64,000 nucleotides of DNA from Congeria kusceri (GCA_027627225.1 CM051029.1:614501-678500), one strand, 5' to 3'. Positions 10,759 through 24,700 are shown, counted from the stretch's first letter. Translations and numbers: made by a program. The notes: a model not told the origin generated them from the letters alone.

Positions 10759-12420
10759 GTGTTTAAATATACCTGCAGTAATAAAATAATGCTGATGTAA
10801 TAGGAATATTTACGTCGAAATTGCCAAGTTTTACAACCTAAGGCTATCCTCAACCTTCAGTAATACTTTTTCTCATATAGGATAATTTCATGGATTGCAT
10901 TTCCGAATACTGGTGTATGACAACGATATGAACGACATTTCGCTTGTGATCCAAATAAACTAGGATTGGAGTGTGTAATTAATATGTGCGTACAACACAT
11001 ATAAAACATATATGTATAATGTTGTTATGTAACATGTGATCAATATAAACATCGAAATAAAATAGTAATATACAAAGGCGCGTATACCAAACTAATATAA
11101 AAGTATATCTTTAACATACGAGGCATGCTTAAATATACCGATACGAGAGTTGACCCAGATTAGCGTATAATTTTACTCGCAGCAATGCAATGTATCTTAC
11201 TAATCCTGTCAAATAGTATGTATGTACCTTCAAAACGAATGAAGTAATATACCTTTTGGAACATAATATGCAGCGATGCGGCCCACACAACGTTATTACA
11301 AAGCACGTATTTACGTCATACGCTTATTAATTCTCAAAACATTGTCCATAGTACTGGATACATTTGTTGTCCTGTTGTTGTTTTTTTTTTTTTGAGTACA
11401 TAAATAAAACAATACTTAATGAGTGTCCTACAGCAGTTTATGAAAGATGCCCTGCATAATGTTCGATGTTTCCTCCTGTCTGCCACCCCATAGATTACCA
11501 TCCCATGGACTTGATTGTTGAACCTGATAGGTACCGGTATGTTTTGTGTCATTTCGCTGTGCGTCTATATAGTTGGAAACCTCTTTTGTCGCTTGTAAAT
11601 AAATTTCAAACTTATATAATTGTGTTTATAGTGTATTTTGTGTTACCAAACTGTGTTCCGATGCAATCGTTTGACATTAAGATTTCGCGCCAATGCTGAC
11701 CAACATGATAAACAAATCCGCCACAGAAGCTGTTGTAGTGACTTCATTTTAATGCAACCTCTTTCATTGACACACCAACGCGCTTTTTTATCAAAACTTA
11801 TATTTTCAAAACAAAATAGTTTGTATGAAGGACACACATTGCATTTTATGTATGATGTCATTATGTTTATTAGAAAATAAAACAGTGTGGGCTGCAAAGT
11901 TTACTTAACATTTGATATACGCATATTTTTAATAGACATATATGATAAAAGGGGCTTAAATTCATTCTGCTGATGTAAAAGATACAGGTATTACATGCGC
12001 ACATGCTCAAACAAACAACATCTTGATATTATCATGATATTATTATTTGCTTTCTTAAACAGTATACGCTATTTTGGGACAACCCCGTATGCACAACAAA
12101 TGTGTCGACGCTTTGCAGTGTCCAACATTGATTTATGCACATCTAAAATAATACGCATATTTTGTTATACTAAATACATGCATGTATGTTTATATTAATT
12201 TTAATCGCAAGACAGTTTAAGGGTGTTTACAATATTTAATTAATGAAATTAATATACTGTCCGAATTCCCGATGGCGTAATACACGTACAACACGGACGT
12301 ACCTTTAACTGAGTGTATGGAAAAATGCATGTCAAAAAGGCTTTGGGCTGTTGTTGAACAAGTAACTGCCTGTATGTAAGTGGCACATGACAAATGCTGA
12401 TATTTTATAAAATTTAGAAC
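10759..12420. other. Intergenic, no gene recognised
   Basis: AT-rich. A minus-strand frame at 11334-11552 and plus-strand frames at 11466-11880 overlap each other and show no known domain. Contains a T tract near 11381-11392. Nothing supportable as a gene. Confidence 0.45.
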
Positions 12421-14208
12421 CTGTCTAAACCGAACGGCATCAGGACCGGGCTTATCGTTCGGTTTTCAGAGGTGTTCGGTTTATCCAGTTTTTTATTAAA
12501 TGCCATTTTCCTTTAAAAATGCACGTTCTATTTTATATGATAATTCGAGTATATAATAAGACAAACACATGTTTATGTTTACACATTTTTTTTTTTTTCA
12601 AGTACAAAATGTCTACTGCCATTGCCCCCCTACCTCTGATCAAGTTAGGCAGTTGTCAATTACTGGCATAGGTATGTGCACTTGGTACTGGTAAACCGCT
12701 TAGATCGGCTAAGCTTGCCCAGCAAAAGTGTGAGTATGTTAACTGACCGCCGTGATATGACTGAAATACTGTTAAAAACGGCGAAATATCCTAGCAAACA
12801 AACAAACAAACACAATATATATTTGTACAAAAAAAAACGACACTCAAATCATCAATCAAAGTTAATGTATTCAACGAAACATATATTTACATCTGTTTAA
12901 AGAAATCACCAATTGTTGACTGCTTTGATTAGTTTAAACATATTTATTTTAGCGCGATTTTATGGCAAGCCTTAGGGTTATGGAGATCAGTGATCGAAAT
13001 ATTGTTAGAATTTACTATATGTATAAATTAATTACACTGTTCTGAAACATTTAAAACTTTACCCTGTACATACATTTTAACATAAAACACGACCGACTTA
13101 TCTGTTTTACACAATTTTACTTGTGTCGTATGCACCAACTAGCTGATCGCTAATTTCACCACTGCCCCGTTATCGCCATGGCGATTATGCCCTTTGTGTG
13201 TAATTGTGTCACTTAATATCGGGTTCACGCTTCCGCCGTTGTGTCTACACCGGTCTGACAGAGTTGTGTACTGACGCTCTAAGCATTATGGGTATGCGTT
13301 ACTTTTCAGCATAGCTCGCAATGGTTGATTAAACTTCCAATTGAGGTTAGATACCCAGTAAATCGATGTGTTTCCCTCCGTTTTACATTCGAAGTATTAC
13401 CTTTTACTAGAGTTCCTTTTTTCATCTGCTATGAACAGTATTTAGCAATGTCTGACATGTCTTTTGAGGTTGATTATAATATCCTCTGTGTGAATGGGAA
13501 ATTGTTGTGCATTTCTTTGGAGGCTAACTTGAAAGATGAGCTTTTGGGGTGTGTTTACTGAGGCATGGGCTTTTGTCGAAATATGACTTCGCAAACCCTA
13601 GTTTCTACCGGTGTCTGCATTCAGTTGAGACGCATTTTCTTAGAAGTAACATGCCATATATTATATTTTCGGAAGAGGAAAGATTCATCTCTTAACAGAC
13701 ACTAAGCTTGCACAATCTGATATCTGAAAGTTCGCTGTTTTATAATGGGACCCTATGGGAATTGGATTTACTGGCATCTAACCTTAAATTTTCACATAAA
13801 TCGAAAGTGAAAGTAGCTTTTTATAATAAACACCCTAAACAGCGTAAAACACGAACTACTGTTATTTTATTTAACATAAATATATTCTACTATCAGTATT
13901 AACTGAATATTAGACTGATTAATGGTATCAATAAAGTCAGTTCATGAAACAACTTTCATACGCGGGATTACTTCATGCCTAAGCACATTTCGACGTTTTG
14001 GGCGAAATAATGCGGTTAAGTACAGCGGTTTGGGGTGTGACGTCATCCTCAGTGTATATAATGCGCTTCCGCGGTGTCGCGAAGTTTGACAGAGTTCGGT
14101 TTATTAATTTTTTTTTATATATAAACTAAGAATGAAAACAATCGGGACCGACACAGCCGTTCGGTTTTCACAGGGATTCGGTTTTCACAAGGTTCGGTTT
14201 GGACTGGT
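12421..14208. mobile_element. pogo/Tigger-like terminal sequences, possible non-autonomous element
   Basis: The left segment at 12421-12492 starts ctgtctaaaccgaac and ends gttcggtttatccag, an inverted pair. The right segment at about 14087-14208 carries three gttcggttt-type words and ends gttcggtttggactgg, the inverse of the left start. Repeated TTCGGTTTTC words and CAGTCC ends resemble pogo/Tigger termini, from memory of that superfamily. The 1.6 kb between them has no recognisable transposase; a 78-codon frame at 13325-13561 has no known domain. It could be one element or two separate small ones. Confidence 0.4.
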
Positions 14209-16854
14209 TTTACTTATCTTTAATTTTAAAAGGTTGGGCACATTCATTTTGCTACTACCACTTTTTTTGAAATAATTGAGTTCTGTTGTAAAGGGGTAAT
14301 ATGCCTGTTTTCGGTCGATAACGTTCGCACAGGCCCGAAAATAGGTTAAAGACCAATCGCGTAGCACGAGCGCTTTAGCGCATGTTAATGGCCTTTGCCA
14401 TTAACGACCGAAGAAAGGTGTAGTGTCAATATTATAGCATACAAACAAACAGTAGTGTAATAAAACCGAAATGAATGGGTAATGAATTATAACATCGTAT
14501 TTTTAATAGTATAGAGTAACGCAAAAAATCGCACTCCTGCTTGTTTATAGTTGTTTTCAAATGTGATTACCAGGGCCGCGTTGAGCCGAAATAGTTAGTC
14601 GCCTTTATCAAAGTTGTCTTCGATTTGAATTTAAAATTGGATTTTACATGGTTTTCAGGGTGCATATATATGTTTGTTATAAATAGTATACACATCGCGA
14701 TAATGCAATACTGTTCTTCAATCTAGCACGCGTTTCATAATGAACAGTATTAACAGGCGGGGGGGGGGGGGGGGTGCAAATCAAGCATAATTCAAACACT
14801 AAGCCGGTCTTTATTGGCGCGTGATTTTACTGAATAATTTCTATGATAACCGACCGTTTTTTGTTCGTAAACACACCCTCTTTAACAGACTGGAAACGTT
14901 TAATGCTATAATATATGTTAATCAATTTGTAATATGCGTTGCAACGTGATTGACTTTCATTATATGTACCGTTAATTTTCATTTCAAAATAGAGTTTTGT
15001 CGCAATATTTTGCTAAATATTTGACAATCTAAATTTTATAAAATTTTATAAATAATTAACAATATTCAATGATCCCAAAGACTAGTATATATAACACATT
15101 GTAATGAAGAACAATAAAAAAGTAAGACCGATTATAACATCACTCAGCATATGTTTCGTCGAATTGGCAGATTGCGTAAGTAACCACACAGTCTAATATT
15201 AGTTACATACAAACATATGCTAAGGTCTTGTTTTTCGTTTTATTTAATGTAAAAACGTCGTGTAATGCGTAAAAAGTACGTGACCCACATTAGCGCGTGT
15301 ACTTTAGACACGTCATTCAGTAAACAACCAATAATTTTATCATATGTTGTCTACTTTTGGTTTTAATTTCGTCGATGTTTTTCGTTTCATACAATTATTT
15401 ATTAATGTTTTAGTATTTATTTACAATGTTGTGGTTATGTTTAAATTTAACATTGTAAAACAAAACTACAAAACAATACATGCAAAATTCAGAAATATAT
15501 TGTCCATTTTGATGTTCGATCGAACACGTTCCTAGAAAAGCGATACGTAAAACCATGTTTCCAACAATTTTTTTCAATCATTACATATGTTACAAAACAA
15601 TAAACAACCGTGAAATGTTCAACGTATCGGTTCGATAACGTAACGATTACTTCCTATATATATAACAAAGGTTAATGAATGGATTCATGTATGTGCTAAA
15701 CTTTACACTGTGTCAAATGTACCGATCGTAATACTTATTTGAATATTAAAGTATTGGGCAATCTTAATGTTTGTTCATTTAAGATACATTTGAAAAATAC
15801 AAAAACAACATATGCTACTGTATGCGTTGTGCCGTCCGTCAACGTTGAAATTATTTGATTGGCATATACCAAATACTGCATTAGTTTAAATATATAGTGT
15901 CAAAATAGCTGTTGTTCTTAACATCTCATAAATAGAAGTCTAACCACATCCACGTGTTTCGCTCTATTTAGTCTAATCGGTTTATTAATTAAAATGGTTT
16001 ATGAATGCAAATTATTTAATACATTAATCGAATTAAAATTATACACATACGAAAACAAATCGACTCGCATACTTATGCAGCTGTTATAAAAGTTGTAAAA
16101 AAATCCTTAAATCATTAACTTATGTTTATCCTTACTTACTTAAATTTACTCCTTTAGTGTTAAGGAAGAATCGGCATTCCATAACTGAAGAAGAAAATAT
16201 CGTAAGGTTTTGAAATACACACAGTGCCGGTGTTTTTTTTGTTACATGTAGATTATATTTCACCCACTATCAATCGGTTGCAGTTTCAATACGGTAAGTT
16301 TACTTTCGTGTTATAATCATTCCGGTTTAGTGCATTCTCGCCAAACGTATTTTACATAAACAGGATGCGAATATTTAACATTTCAATGGTCCAGAATTTG
16401 CTTACATGCCATGTTAACTGCTGAATATGGACTTATGTTTGGAGCTTATTAATATTGACAAGTTAATAATGTTCTAAAATACCAATGTAAATACAAGTAT
16501 GTCACTAGAACGAGACACACACAAGGCACCTCCATGTGTGATATAAAATTCGGATACATCGGTATCCGGATATAAAATGTGTACAAGCTAGTGCATCAGG
16601 AATATTATAGAATGAGTGCATTACCGTTCTGTCGTTAAATTCGAACCAGCACAATTTGGTACATATGTCTGGGATGTTTCTACAATACGTATTAACTAAT
16701 TAAATGTATTAAATTAAAATAGGTACTTTTGTTATTTACTAGTTTAATGTTCTCATTGCATGTACGTTAGTTTCACGGATGACTTGAAATATGCTTGACG
16801 AATATTGTTTTATAGTTTATATAATATACGTTTTAATGTGCTTTATGTCCACAG
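14209..16854. other. Intergenic, no gene recognised
   Basis: AT-rich, with a run of 16 G at 14759-14774. Scattered short open frames show no domain signatures. Confidence 0.5.
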
Positions 16855-17013
16855 ATAAAAGGTTTCCAAAGAGGACCCTCTTGCGACAAAGCATCAGTGA
16901 TCAAAATGTACCGATTCTGTCAACATGGAAACGAGGCCCTGGATGTAACATTACATGCACGCATACAAAAGCCAACCAAGCGAAGAAATTGCCTGTCATC
17001 CATTTGTAATCAG
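16855..17013 (+). other. Candidate exon, unrecognised
   Basis: Bounded by a good acceptor (tatgtccacag) and donor (gtataa), 159 nt, open in phase 0-0. It encodes a Cys/Arg/Lys-rich peptide. I recognise no family. It does not join in frame to the next candidate exon (17308-17493, phase 1-1), so the two are not proven to be one gene. It could be part of a decayed transposon, since a Harbinger relic lies 1.2 kb downstream. Confidence 0.2.
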
Positions 17014-17307
17014 GTATAATGTTGCAATAATTCTGACAAGGGAAGTTGATTATCTCCAATTGATCATACTGACCAATGGTCACAGTTGACTGATTTTAAA
17101 ACCAGTTTAGTCAAGTGATAGTTTCCCACTCTGCTTAAATCCTTCATTCATTCAAAAGATATTTTTATTTCAGCAGTTTGTATTACTTCTGAAAGTTTAG
17201 TAATACTTGTATTGTTAATATTTTGTATTATTTATGTATTATAATTGATTTTCAAGTGAGTACTGATTTGTCTATAATTATTTTGCATTGAACTTTGTTC
17301 TTACTAG

Positions 17308-17493
17308 AACCTGTAGGCAAGATGGAATTCTTCTGTTATCTTTGGTATGAAAAGACTGTTAATCATCAATTTATGTTTATTGTGCACCATGATTCTAATG
17401 TTGAAGTTCTAACGTTCACGAGTCCGAACGTACAGAGGCAGGGAGGCAGAGGGAGCCAGAACTGCAGACTATGTAAAGTCCAAACCACATTTG
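17308..17493 (+). other. Candidate exon, unrecognised
   Basis: 186 nt between acceptor ttcttactag and donor gtacgt, open in phase 1-1. It encodes a peptide with FFCYLWYEKT and a Cys pair near its end (CRLC). No known family recognised. The phase matches the receptor exons, but no Ig or FN3 signature is convincing. Might belong to a transposon-derived gene. Confidence 0.22.
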
Positions 17494-18214
17494 GTACGTT
17501 AATATTTGTTGTAATGTGTATGTGTGAGAGAGGAAAAGTGCAACCTTTCTATGTCTTATAGCTGCTGTGATGTTTTAGTGTGTTGTAGATGATTGTTATA
17601 TATCTATCTGGTGAAATATTAGCATATATGTAAAGAGTTATTTAAATTGGCCACTAGAAGATTTCTCTAATTATTATATATGCAAAAATGATCAGCGCTT
17701 ATATGTATTTTAATGTGATAACAACATGATTTTCTATATGTCTGTTGTGTATGACTTGATCCTTAGTGGTTATTAGTGATCCTAAGGCTCGACCGGTGAG
17801 TCATCATATTTTATTATATTGGGATACTATCGGATTTGGATCTAGACTTGAGACTGTGAACTATTGTAATGTGTATGACTGCATTAAAGAATATTAAGAA
17901 GTGAACTAAAGGTGTACGTTTACAACTGATGAAAAGAAATATATACATGAACTGAACCCAATGTCAGAGAACACTATATTACACACACACACATTACTGA
18001 TGACATTGAGGTATGTTGCAACTGGCCCTATTCAGCTGAATGATTGCGTTGCTCGTGCCATATCACAGCCTACTGCATCTAGTGCAATTGCAGAGGCTTA
18101 GTACTTAGTTTAGTTCGCATGATAAAGTTGCTCTTTGCATCCAGTGTATACTGTATGAACAAGAATTTACTAAAAACAGCTCATGAGTTTATGGAAAAGC
18201 TCAGTTTAATGAGT

Positions 18215-18345
18215 TTTGATGGTATTGATGGAACCAAAATTAGAATCAAAGCTCCTGCAGGAAAATAGGGAGGTTAGGTTAATCACAAGGGGTACCATAT
18301 CTTCAATGTCAAGGTTGCATTTGATGATAATACTGCAACAACGTG
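18215..18345 (+). mobile_element. PIF/Harbinger (HARBI1-like) transposase relic
   Basis: Two adjacent frame pieces match the DDE nuclease core of PIF/Harbinger transposases. GIDGTKIRIKAP (18221-18256) holds the first catalytic Asp in the family's IDGTH/K motif. VNHKGYHIFNV (18278 on) is the conserved segment that follows. A frame change and stops (near 18268-18277) separate them. The rest of the transposase is not seen, so this is a short dead fragment. Confidence 0.75.
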
Positions 18346-18485
18346 TGTTAAAGGCTGTAAGTCGTCAAAGTACTGTCATAAATGAAACTTGTTTATAACT
18401 CTTGTTTTATACAGTGCAAAACGACTAAATATAGATGTTTATATGATATAAATAAATAATTGAATTATCATGTTCTAGCTCTCAC

Positions 18486-18570
18486 ATATCGTCCGTTAAG
18501 AGCCAGTATGTGCTATCAGTCTTCTTTGCATCTATGCTGATAGCACCTTCTGGCTTTCAATGGACGATAT
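18486..18570. repeat. 85-nt hairpin, miRNA-precursor-like
   Basis: Arms of 34 nt (18486-18519 and 18537-18570) pair around a 17-nt loop. Five positions deviate from perfect complementarity: on the plus strand two are G:U wobbles and three are mismatches. Outer arm atatcgtcc, inner arm gtgctatcag. Size and imperfection suit a microRNA precursor, but a small MITE is equally possible, with a Harbinger relic 140 bp upstream. No miRNA family was recognised. Confidence 0.6.
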
Positions 18571-20349
18571 ATAAAGTAGTACGAATCAAAAGATAAAAAT
18601 ATATTAGATTGTGTTTATTTCTTTTTTAAATGCTATGTCATGTTGAAAACTTCTTAATTCTTCTTTAAAATAGTTTAAAGGAATACCAGATATGCAAACA
18701 CATAATTTTGCTTTAAAAAAGTGTTTTATATATAAGCTATTCTTTGCCATTACCGTTAAAGGAACTAAATGAAGTCAGCAACGATGCAGCCAATACACGA
18801 AATGGAAATAGCATATCGTAGGAGACAGTGGCTATCCGTGTAAAAGATGGATTTTGATGCCATCCTGAGATCCCCAACATGGAGCACAAGATGTTTTTAT
18901 CATGTTTATAAAAAGAACAACAAGAATTGTAACACGTACATTTTTACACTTTGTAAAACAACATCCTTTAATTTTCTTTTAATTACTACATTGTTTATAT
19001 CAATAATCTGTTTTGTGGTATACAATAGCTTTGAACACCCACAGATTATCAGTATTTTGTAAGTAATGAATACAAAAAAGAATGAAAACTGAACATGTTT
19101 AAGCCAATGTTTTATTGTCAGTTAATTAATTGCAGCATGTATTTCGTTTTAATATGTTTGACAACTATTTCAATATTAAGATATCGTTTTAAATAATATC
19201 AAGTGCATGCATGAATACTTCGATATATCATGCTCACACAACAAACACTATTTGAAGGTCACAACGGCAAACAAGAGCCCAAGAATCGTTGGTATCCTTT
19301 ACAACGGAATACGGTTGAAACCACAACATGTAAGTTTGTTAAATTGTAAAAACAGGTTTTGAAATTTTTCTTTTTTGCACTTAAGAACATATACTTATTG
19401 GCAGATGAAGAAAACATGTATAATTATTAGCATAAAGCATACACTCTATACAAACATAATAAACACATTTATATATAAATGTGTTTGTTTTTTCAACAAT
19501 ATATATTGCAATTAGTTGTATCAATAAATCTGATAATGTGATATACATTATATTTGTACATGGAAATAAAATGAATATAAACACTGATTTCTAATAAAAC
19601 ATCATATGTTAAATTTAAATCATTAGACCAACTTAGTCTAATAATGGATTAAAACTCTAAAAAACTCTATATATTTTTTTATTTACATGTAAATTCATGT
19701 AAAGGAAACATAAGATTCTTTATTTCAGAGTTTTTGTTCCATGGAAGTGCGGCATGACATATGCAAATTTCATCGAATTCCACTGCTAGCCACTATAAAA
19801 AGCAGACGAGCTTATCAACTCGAATGAACATTATCACACATTTTTTATTCAAGATGCACCTCAAATAGGTCTAAGATATAGAGTTCTTCTGATTACTGAT
19901 ACATACTTCTGACTGTTAATAAAGATTCTAAATTTAACTTCCAAACATGTGTGTATTAATTCAGACAACTACCTAATTACTATAGCGTGTTTATAGCATA
20001 TATATTCCTATTTCATTTTCATTTAAGCATGAGATACACCTGATTTTCTTTTATATGTATCTGTCAATGTGTTTCTGTTTGTAATTAGATTTTCACATTT
20101 TAATACTTTAAGCAAATTTAAAGTGATGTATGAAACCAAACACTGGAGCAGTAAAGATAGTTAGAGATTTTTGCATTTTGAGTAATAAGGTTATAAACGT
20201 AATGAAATGCGTTTGCTAATTAATGTAAGCTTTTTGATAAGCAACACCATTTTACAATTGTTATTCCTCACCCAATTGCTTTATGTACCACTGTATTTGC
20301 AGTAAGCTATTTAGTCTTAAATGAGTTACCATGTTGCGGTATACAGCGG
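18571..20349. other. Intergenic, no gene recognised
   Basis: AT-rich, no supportable exons. A short inverted repeat (acatttatatataaatgt) occurs near 19467. Confidence 0.45.
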
Positions 20350-20566
20350 ACAGGCTGTATTGTTACATTACTGAAAAAAAACGGCAGGCAATATACATAC
20401 ATGTACTCGTAAGCAGAACTATAATATAGTGCATTACTAGTTTGTTACATTAACATAAAACTAATATACTTGGTAATTACGGTACATATATTCCACCGTT
20501 ATTACCATGTATATTAGTTTTATGTTATTTTACAGTATTTTTCAGTAATGTAACAATCCAGACTGT
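20350..20566. mobile_element. MITE-like element with ~29-bp terminal inverted repeats
   Basis: The left end (acaggctgtattgttacatt...ctgaaaaa) and right end (tttttcagtaatgtaacaatccagactgt) are inverted complements with two or three mismatches. A second nested inverted repeat (aacataaaactaatatac near 20453 versus gtatattagttttatgtta near 20509) makes the whole 217 bp foldable. No coding capacity; superfamily not determined. Confidence 0.75.
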
Positions 20567-21505
20567 AGTTCATTGAATTGATTTTCCTATTGATTAGGCC
20601 TACATCTACAATGCAATTCCTCATTTTAATATTTGTTAACATGTATACATGTATACATGTCAAATGCCAACTGCACAATCTGTTCGTGGCTTATTTTGGA
20701 TTAAGACGGCATAGGTAAAAATACGTGTTGTCTATTTTAGGACAATGTTAGCGTTTGTCTTGGATATTCTGCTTAGCTTAATGACTTTGCTCGTACACTT
20801 CACATAAATGCTCCTTTACATTTCCTGTTATTGCTAAAATGTAATTGTAATAAAGGTTTAAATAAATATCAAATCAACGCACAGATTAGAATCCGTCCCC
20901 TCTAAAAAACGTTCGTTTTCCTTTTTAGAAAATTCCTCTTCTACGCGCTAATTTATGTTTTTTGTATCAGACTAATGGCTATGACAGTTTTAAACATCAC
21001 TTTATGACGCTTATATAATGCTGTACATTTTACTAACTACTGATTAAGCTGTGTTGCAAATTCGTTTGATGGGACAACTTTTCAACGCCACGATGGTCTC
21101 CCATTATGTTCGCCTATAACAAATAATCGTTTGCAATAAAAGGTGCCGATAGTGTTAGTTTTGGCCCCATTGTTTACACCAGATATTGTTTTCGAAACAC
21201 GTGCGCAAACTTCCCGAACATTTCCGGAGTAATTAAGATTTAACTTACGTTAACTGATATTTAAACATTTACATAGTTTCGATTTGTTTTAGTTATTTTA
21301 AGAATAGCATATACAATGATAAGATTGTAGTGCTTTAAAACTTAATATTCTTCTTAAATACCGATCCTTGTACATGTATCTTTTATGTTATATAAACATA
21401 AAATACGATTGTTGTTAGGACTTAACAGTATTTTTTACAATTCTGTCTAAATAATAAGGATAGGTTCACCAGACGTGAGCATTAGTATTCTATTTTTATA
21501 TAGTA

Positions 21506-21765
21506 TACGCTTTGAGCGCGGGCATCGCTCGCCCGGTCATCCGGTTCATGGTAAATTGCGCACTGTAGTGGCAAAATTCACATACTTTCAGGACCGTGCA
21601 CTAGTGCGCCGGCAATGGAAACACTTGTCAGGTACCAACTTCCATGTGTACGAACAATTACCACAGGACGTGATAGTAAAGCGCCGGAAACTGGTGCCAA
21701 AAATGAAGGCTGCATGGATAGCGTATGATACGCTATACGTGGACGGCAAACCGCTTCGCGAGTAG
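21506..21765 (+). mobile_element. LINE ORF1-like (L1 ORF1p C-terminal type) fragment
   Basis: An open frame ending TAG encodes RFERGHRSPGHP, then VVAKFTYFQDRALVRRQWK, SGTNFHVYEQLPQ, KRRKLVPKMKAA and YDTLYVDGKPLRE. This order (ERAHR, IIxKF..KDR.xVR, YxIxEDFP, RRKxLxPxxKxA, YDKLYIDG) is the RNA-binding/C-terminal domain pattern of L1-type ORF1 proteins common in invertebrate LINEs. A few residues seem missing between MKAA and WIAYD. No endonuclease or reverse transcriptase is adjacent, so it is an isolated fragment. Confidence 0.6.
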
Positions 21766-24700
21766 GTGCACGCCGGGGATGAGCTTTCCATTGTATCATG
21801 GAATGTAAATTAACGTTCCAACGACAAGAAACAATGTACATAATTTGTAAATATGGTGTCTTGTCACGATATATGTTTCTTATACGATTTATGGACAAAT
21901 GCTAGAAGTAATTTTTCTCTTAACAGTTATATATTTTTATAGACAATTTCAAAACAGAAACGCTAAAAGGTGTAGTGGTGGGTTATTTTTATATTACAGG
22001 TAAAATCTACAGGACGGTTTTGAAATTACACGTAATAATCACGACACGATTATTTGGCTTAAATTAGACAAACATTTATTTAATCTTGAAGAAGATATTT
22101 ACTTATGTGGGACTTATTTATGGTGTGAAAAGTAGCCAGCATATACTATTGTTGATATTGATTTGTTTGATATTTTGCAAAATTATATTTTTATGATATT
22201 TATAAAGTTAACGGTCTTGTTGGCGATAGTAACACGTTTACATATTTATCTGGTAACGGATATTGAAGACGAATTACATTTTGTTATAATAGTTAACAAT
22301 TGTCTGACCTGAGAAAAAAATTGTTAAAAAATACTACTTTGAAAACCCATCTGTTTTTAAATGTATTCAACTACTTAACTCAAACAATAAAACGGAAATT
22401 ATTAACTTGTGTAAATATATTAAGCAAGCTCTGTATATTAGAAATACACTTACAGTTGTAAACATTTAATACAAAGGTTCATCCTCCTTATCTATTAATT
22501 AACCATAATGTTAAACATTTTCTTTTGCTCGATGCCATGTCGATTGTAAATATTTTCTGTAAATATGTGTTGTAGACTATGTACGTTGTGCAAGTCTTAA
22601 ATAAACATATGTTCTGTTCATCTGTTCTGTCTGTCATTACATGCCATATTTTATTAAACGAATTCATGAAAAATGTTAGTAAGTTAGCCATAGGCCTATT
22701 AACATGCTCGATTGTTCGGTTAGTAGTCAACCACGCTAATCATCTGAACCTGCATACATGTGAACAACATACATGCAGTACCCTTTAAAATTAGTACTAC
22801 TTTCAATAAGAAACTGTAGTATAACTTATTATTATTGTGAGCATAATGTCTAAGTATACATAGCAACTAATTTAGGCATACTGCAATTGATCGTTTTGAG
22901 ATAATGTCGCATATTAAAAACTATCCATATTTTCAAAATGTGATTGTTATGTCCAAATTATACGTATAAGGTATAATAACTACGATTCTTAGCTGATTGT
23001 GATATCGTGTGTTATAATTGGCCTCTAAATACTTAATAAAAAGAAATGCATTATTTGAGGCAACACGTGTGCTTTAAAAGTTGTTTAATAGTTGCTCAAA
23101 TAAAAAAAATGTATTAAGATTGCACTAGGTATCAAGTTATGTCAGCTCAATTGATAAAGCATCATGATTTCTTTGCGAAACAAAGGCACACGTACACAAT
23201 AGCACTCCAATGTGACTTTGTCGTCTTCATGTTAATGATAAGAATATCATATTCAAATTCAAAACTATTGCCACAATCGATCATTCAACTTTAAAGTGTA
23301 AATCAAATACGCTTGCGATATTGCATAGTTATGCAAAATGTTACTTAACATCACTACTAAGAGCTTAAACATTATACCTACTGCTATAATTTACATCAAC
23401 CACCGAAAATAAATAATCAAGAGCCAGTGAATATATATGAAAGTGCTGCGTAACTCGTAGTATTTTTTTTTTAACATAGACGAACATTTATGCAAATTAC
23501 ATTGGACGGGTAAAACATACAATGAGAAAAATGTCTTTCCAGAACAGTTCATACATATTCATTAGTTAAATTGTGTTGTGCTCGTTTGTTTGGCGGTTCA
23601 ACTTGTTCCGACAAAAGAGATGTAGTTTTATATTACATTTCGTATATAACTAAAGAAGACGGTTGCAAGTCCGTTCGCGGCAATCAATAACCTAAATAAA
23701 TAATTACGATTATTATAAAATGATGAATTTACATCATAGTATGTTACCTAAATGCATGCTACAATAATAGAGCGATACGTTTCGCGTAGATAAATATAAT
23801 GACGCAATACACGTACATATATGTGATTACACGCGCGTATGGTGCTTGGTATTGTGCCCGTTAGTGTATTCTGGCAGCATACACGTTGATAAGATATGTT
23901 ATCCGATGAACACACGCAATAAAAGGCACTTGTTTTAGAATCGCCAAATACATTGTACATGTAATAAGACACACACACACGCAATGTTAAAATTGTTAAA
24001 TCATTTAACTATATAAGTGCACGAGTGCAACAATTTCAAAGAAAAAATGGCAGGAAGGCCGATATACATGTACGAAATAATTGTTTGCGCTTAAAATTGT
24101 ACATATTCTACATCTGAAAGATATACATGTAGATATCAACATCAATAACAGATGAATGTAATAATAGCATTCCCCAAGGCGGTATCTGGTGGCATTCAAA
24201 ATAGCTCAGAGGCTTGTACTTGTAGCTGATACGAATACAGGATTCATTGACAAACTTTCGTCGGGCCCGATAAAAGTTTCTTACGAATTGATTGTGCAAT
24301 AAAAAGATTTGACCGGCTTGAAAGCATATTGGCATGTTTTCAGGTCATGCTATGAAACAAGGAATATTCAGCAATAAAATTAACATACAAAGTATGTTCT
24401 TCTATCTAGACATAAACAATAAATGACAATCAATAATGACACGTGAAGGGTTGTTAACCAATGCATGTATATAAAACAATACTCACATAATTATTGCCCT
24501 TTTCTTGTACACAAGGCTATGATTGAAAACTGATCACCCGAATGGAAATGTTAAAACTATAAGTGTAATACAACATATCAATGCTTAACGTAATTATTTA
24601 TGTTAATTGACTGTGCCATTATGCTGTGTAGTTAGTTAGATGGAATGTGACCTGATTATAGGAAATGAAATTATATGCATGCTGTTCATACATTTCTCAG

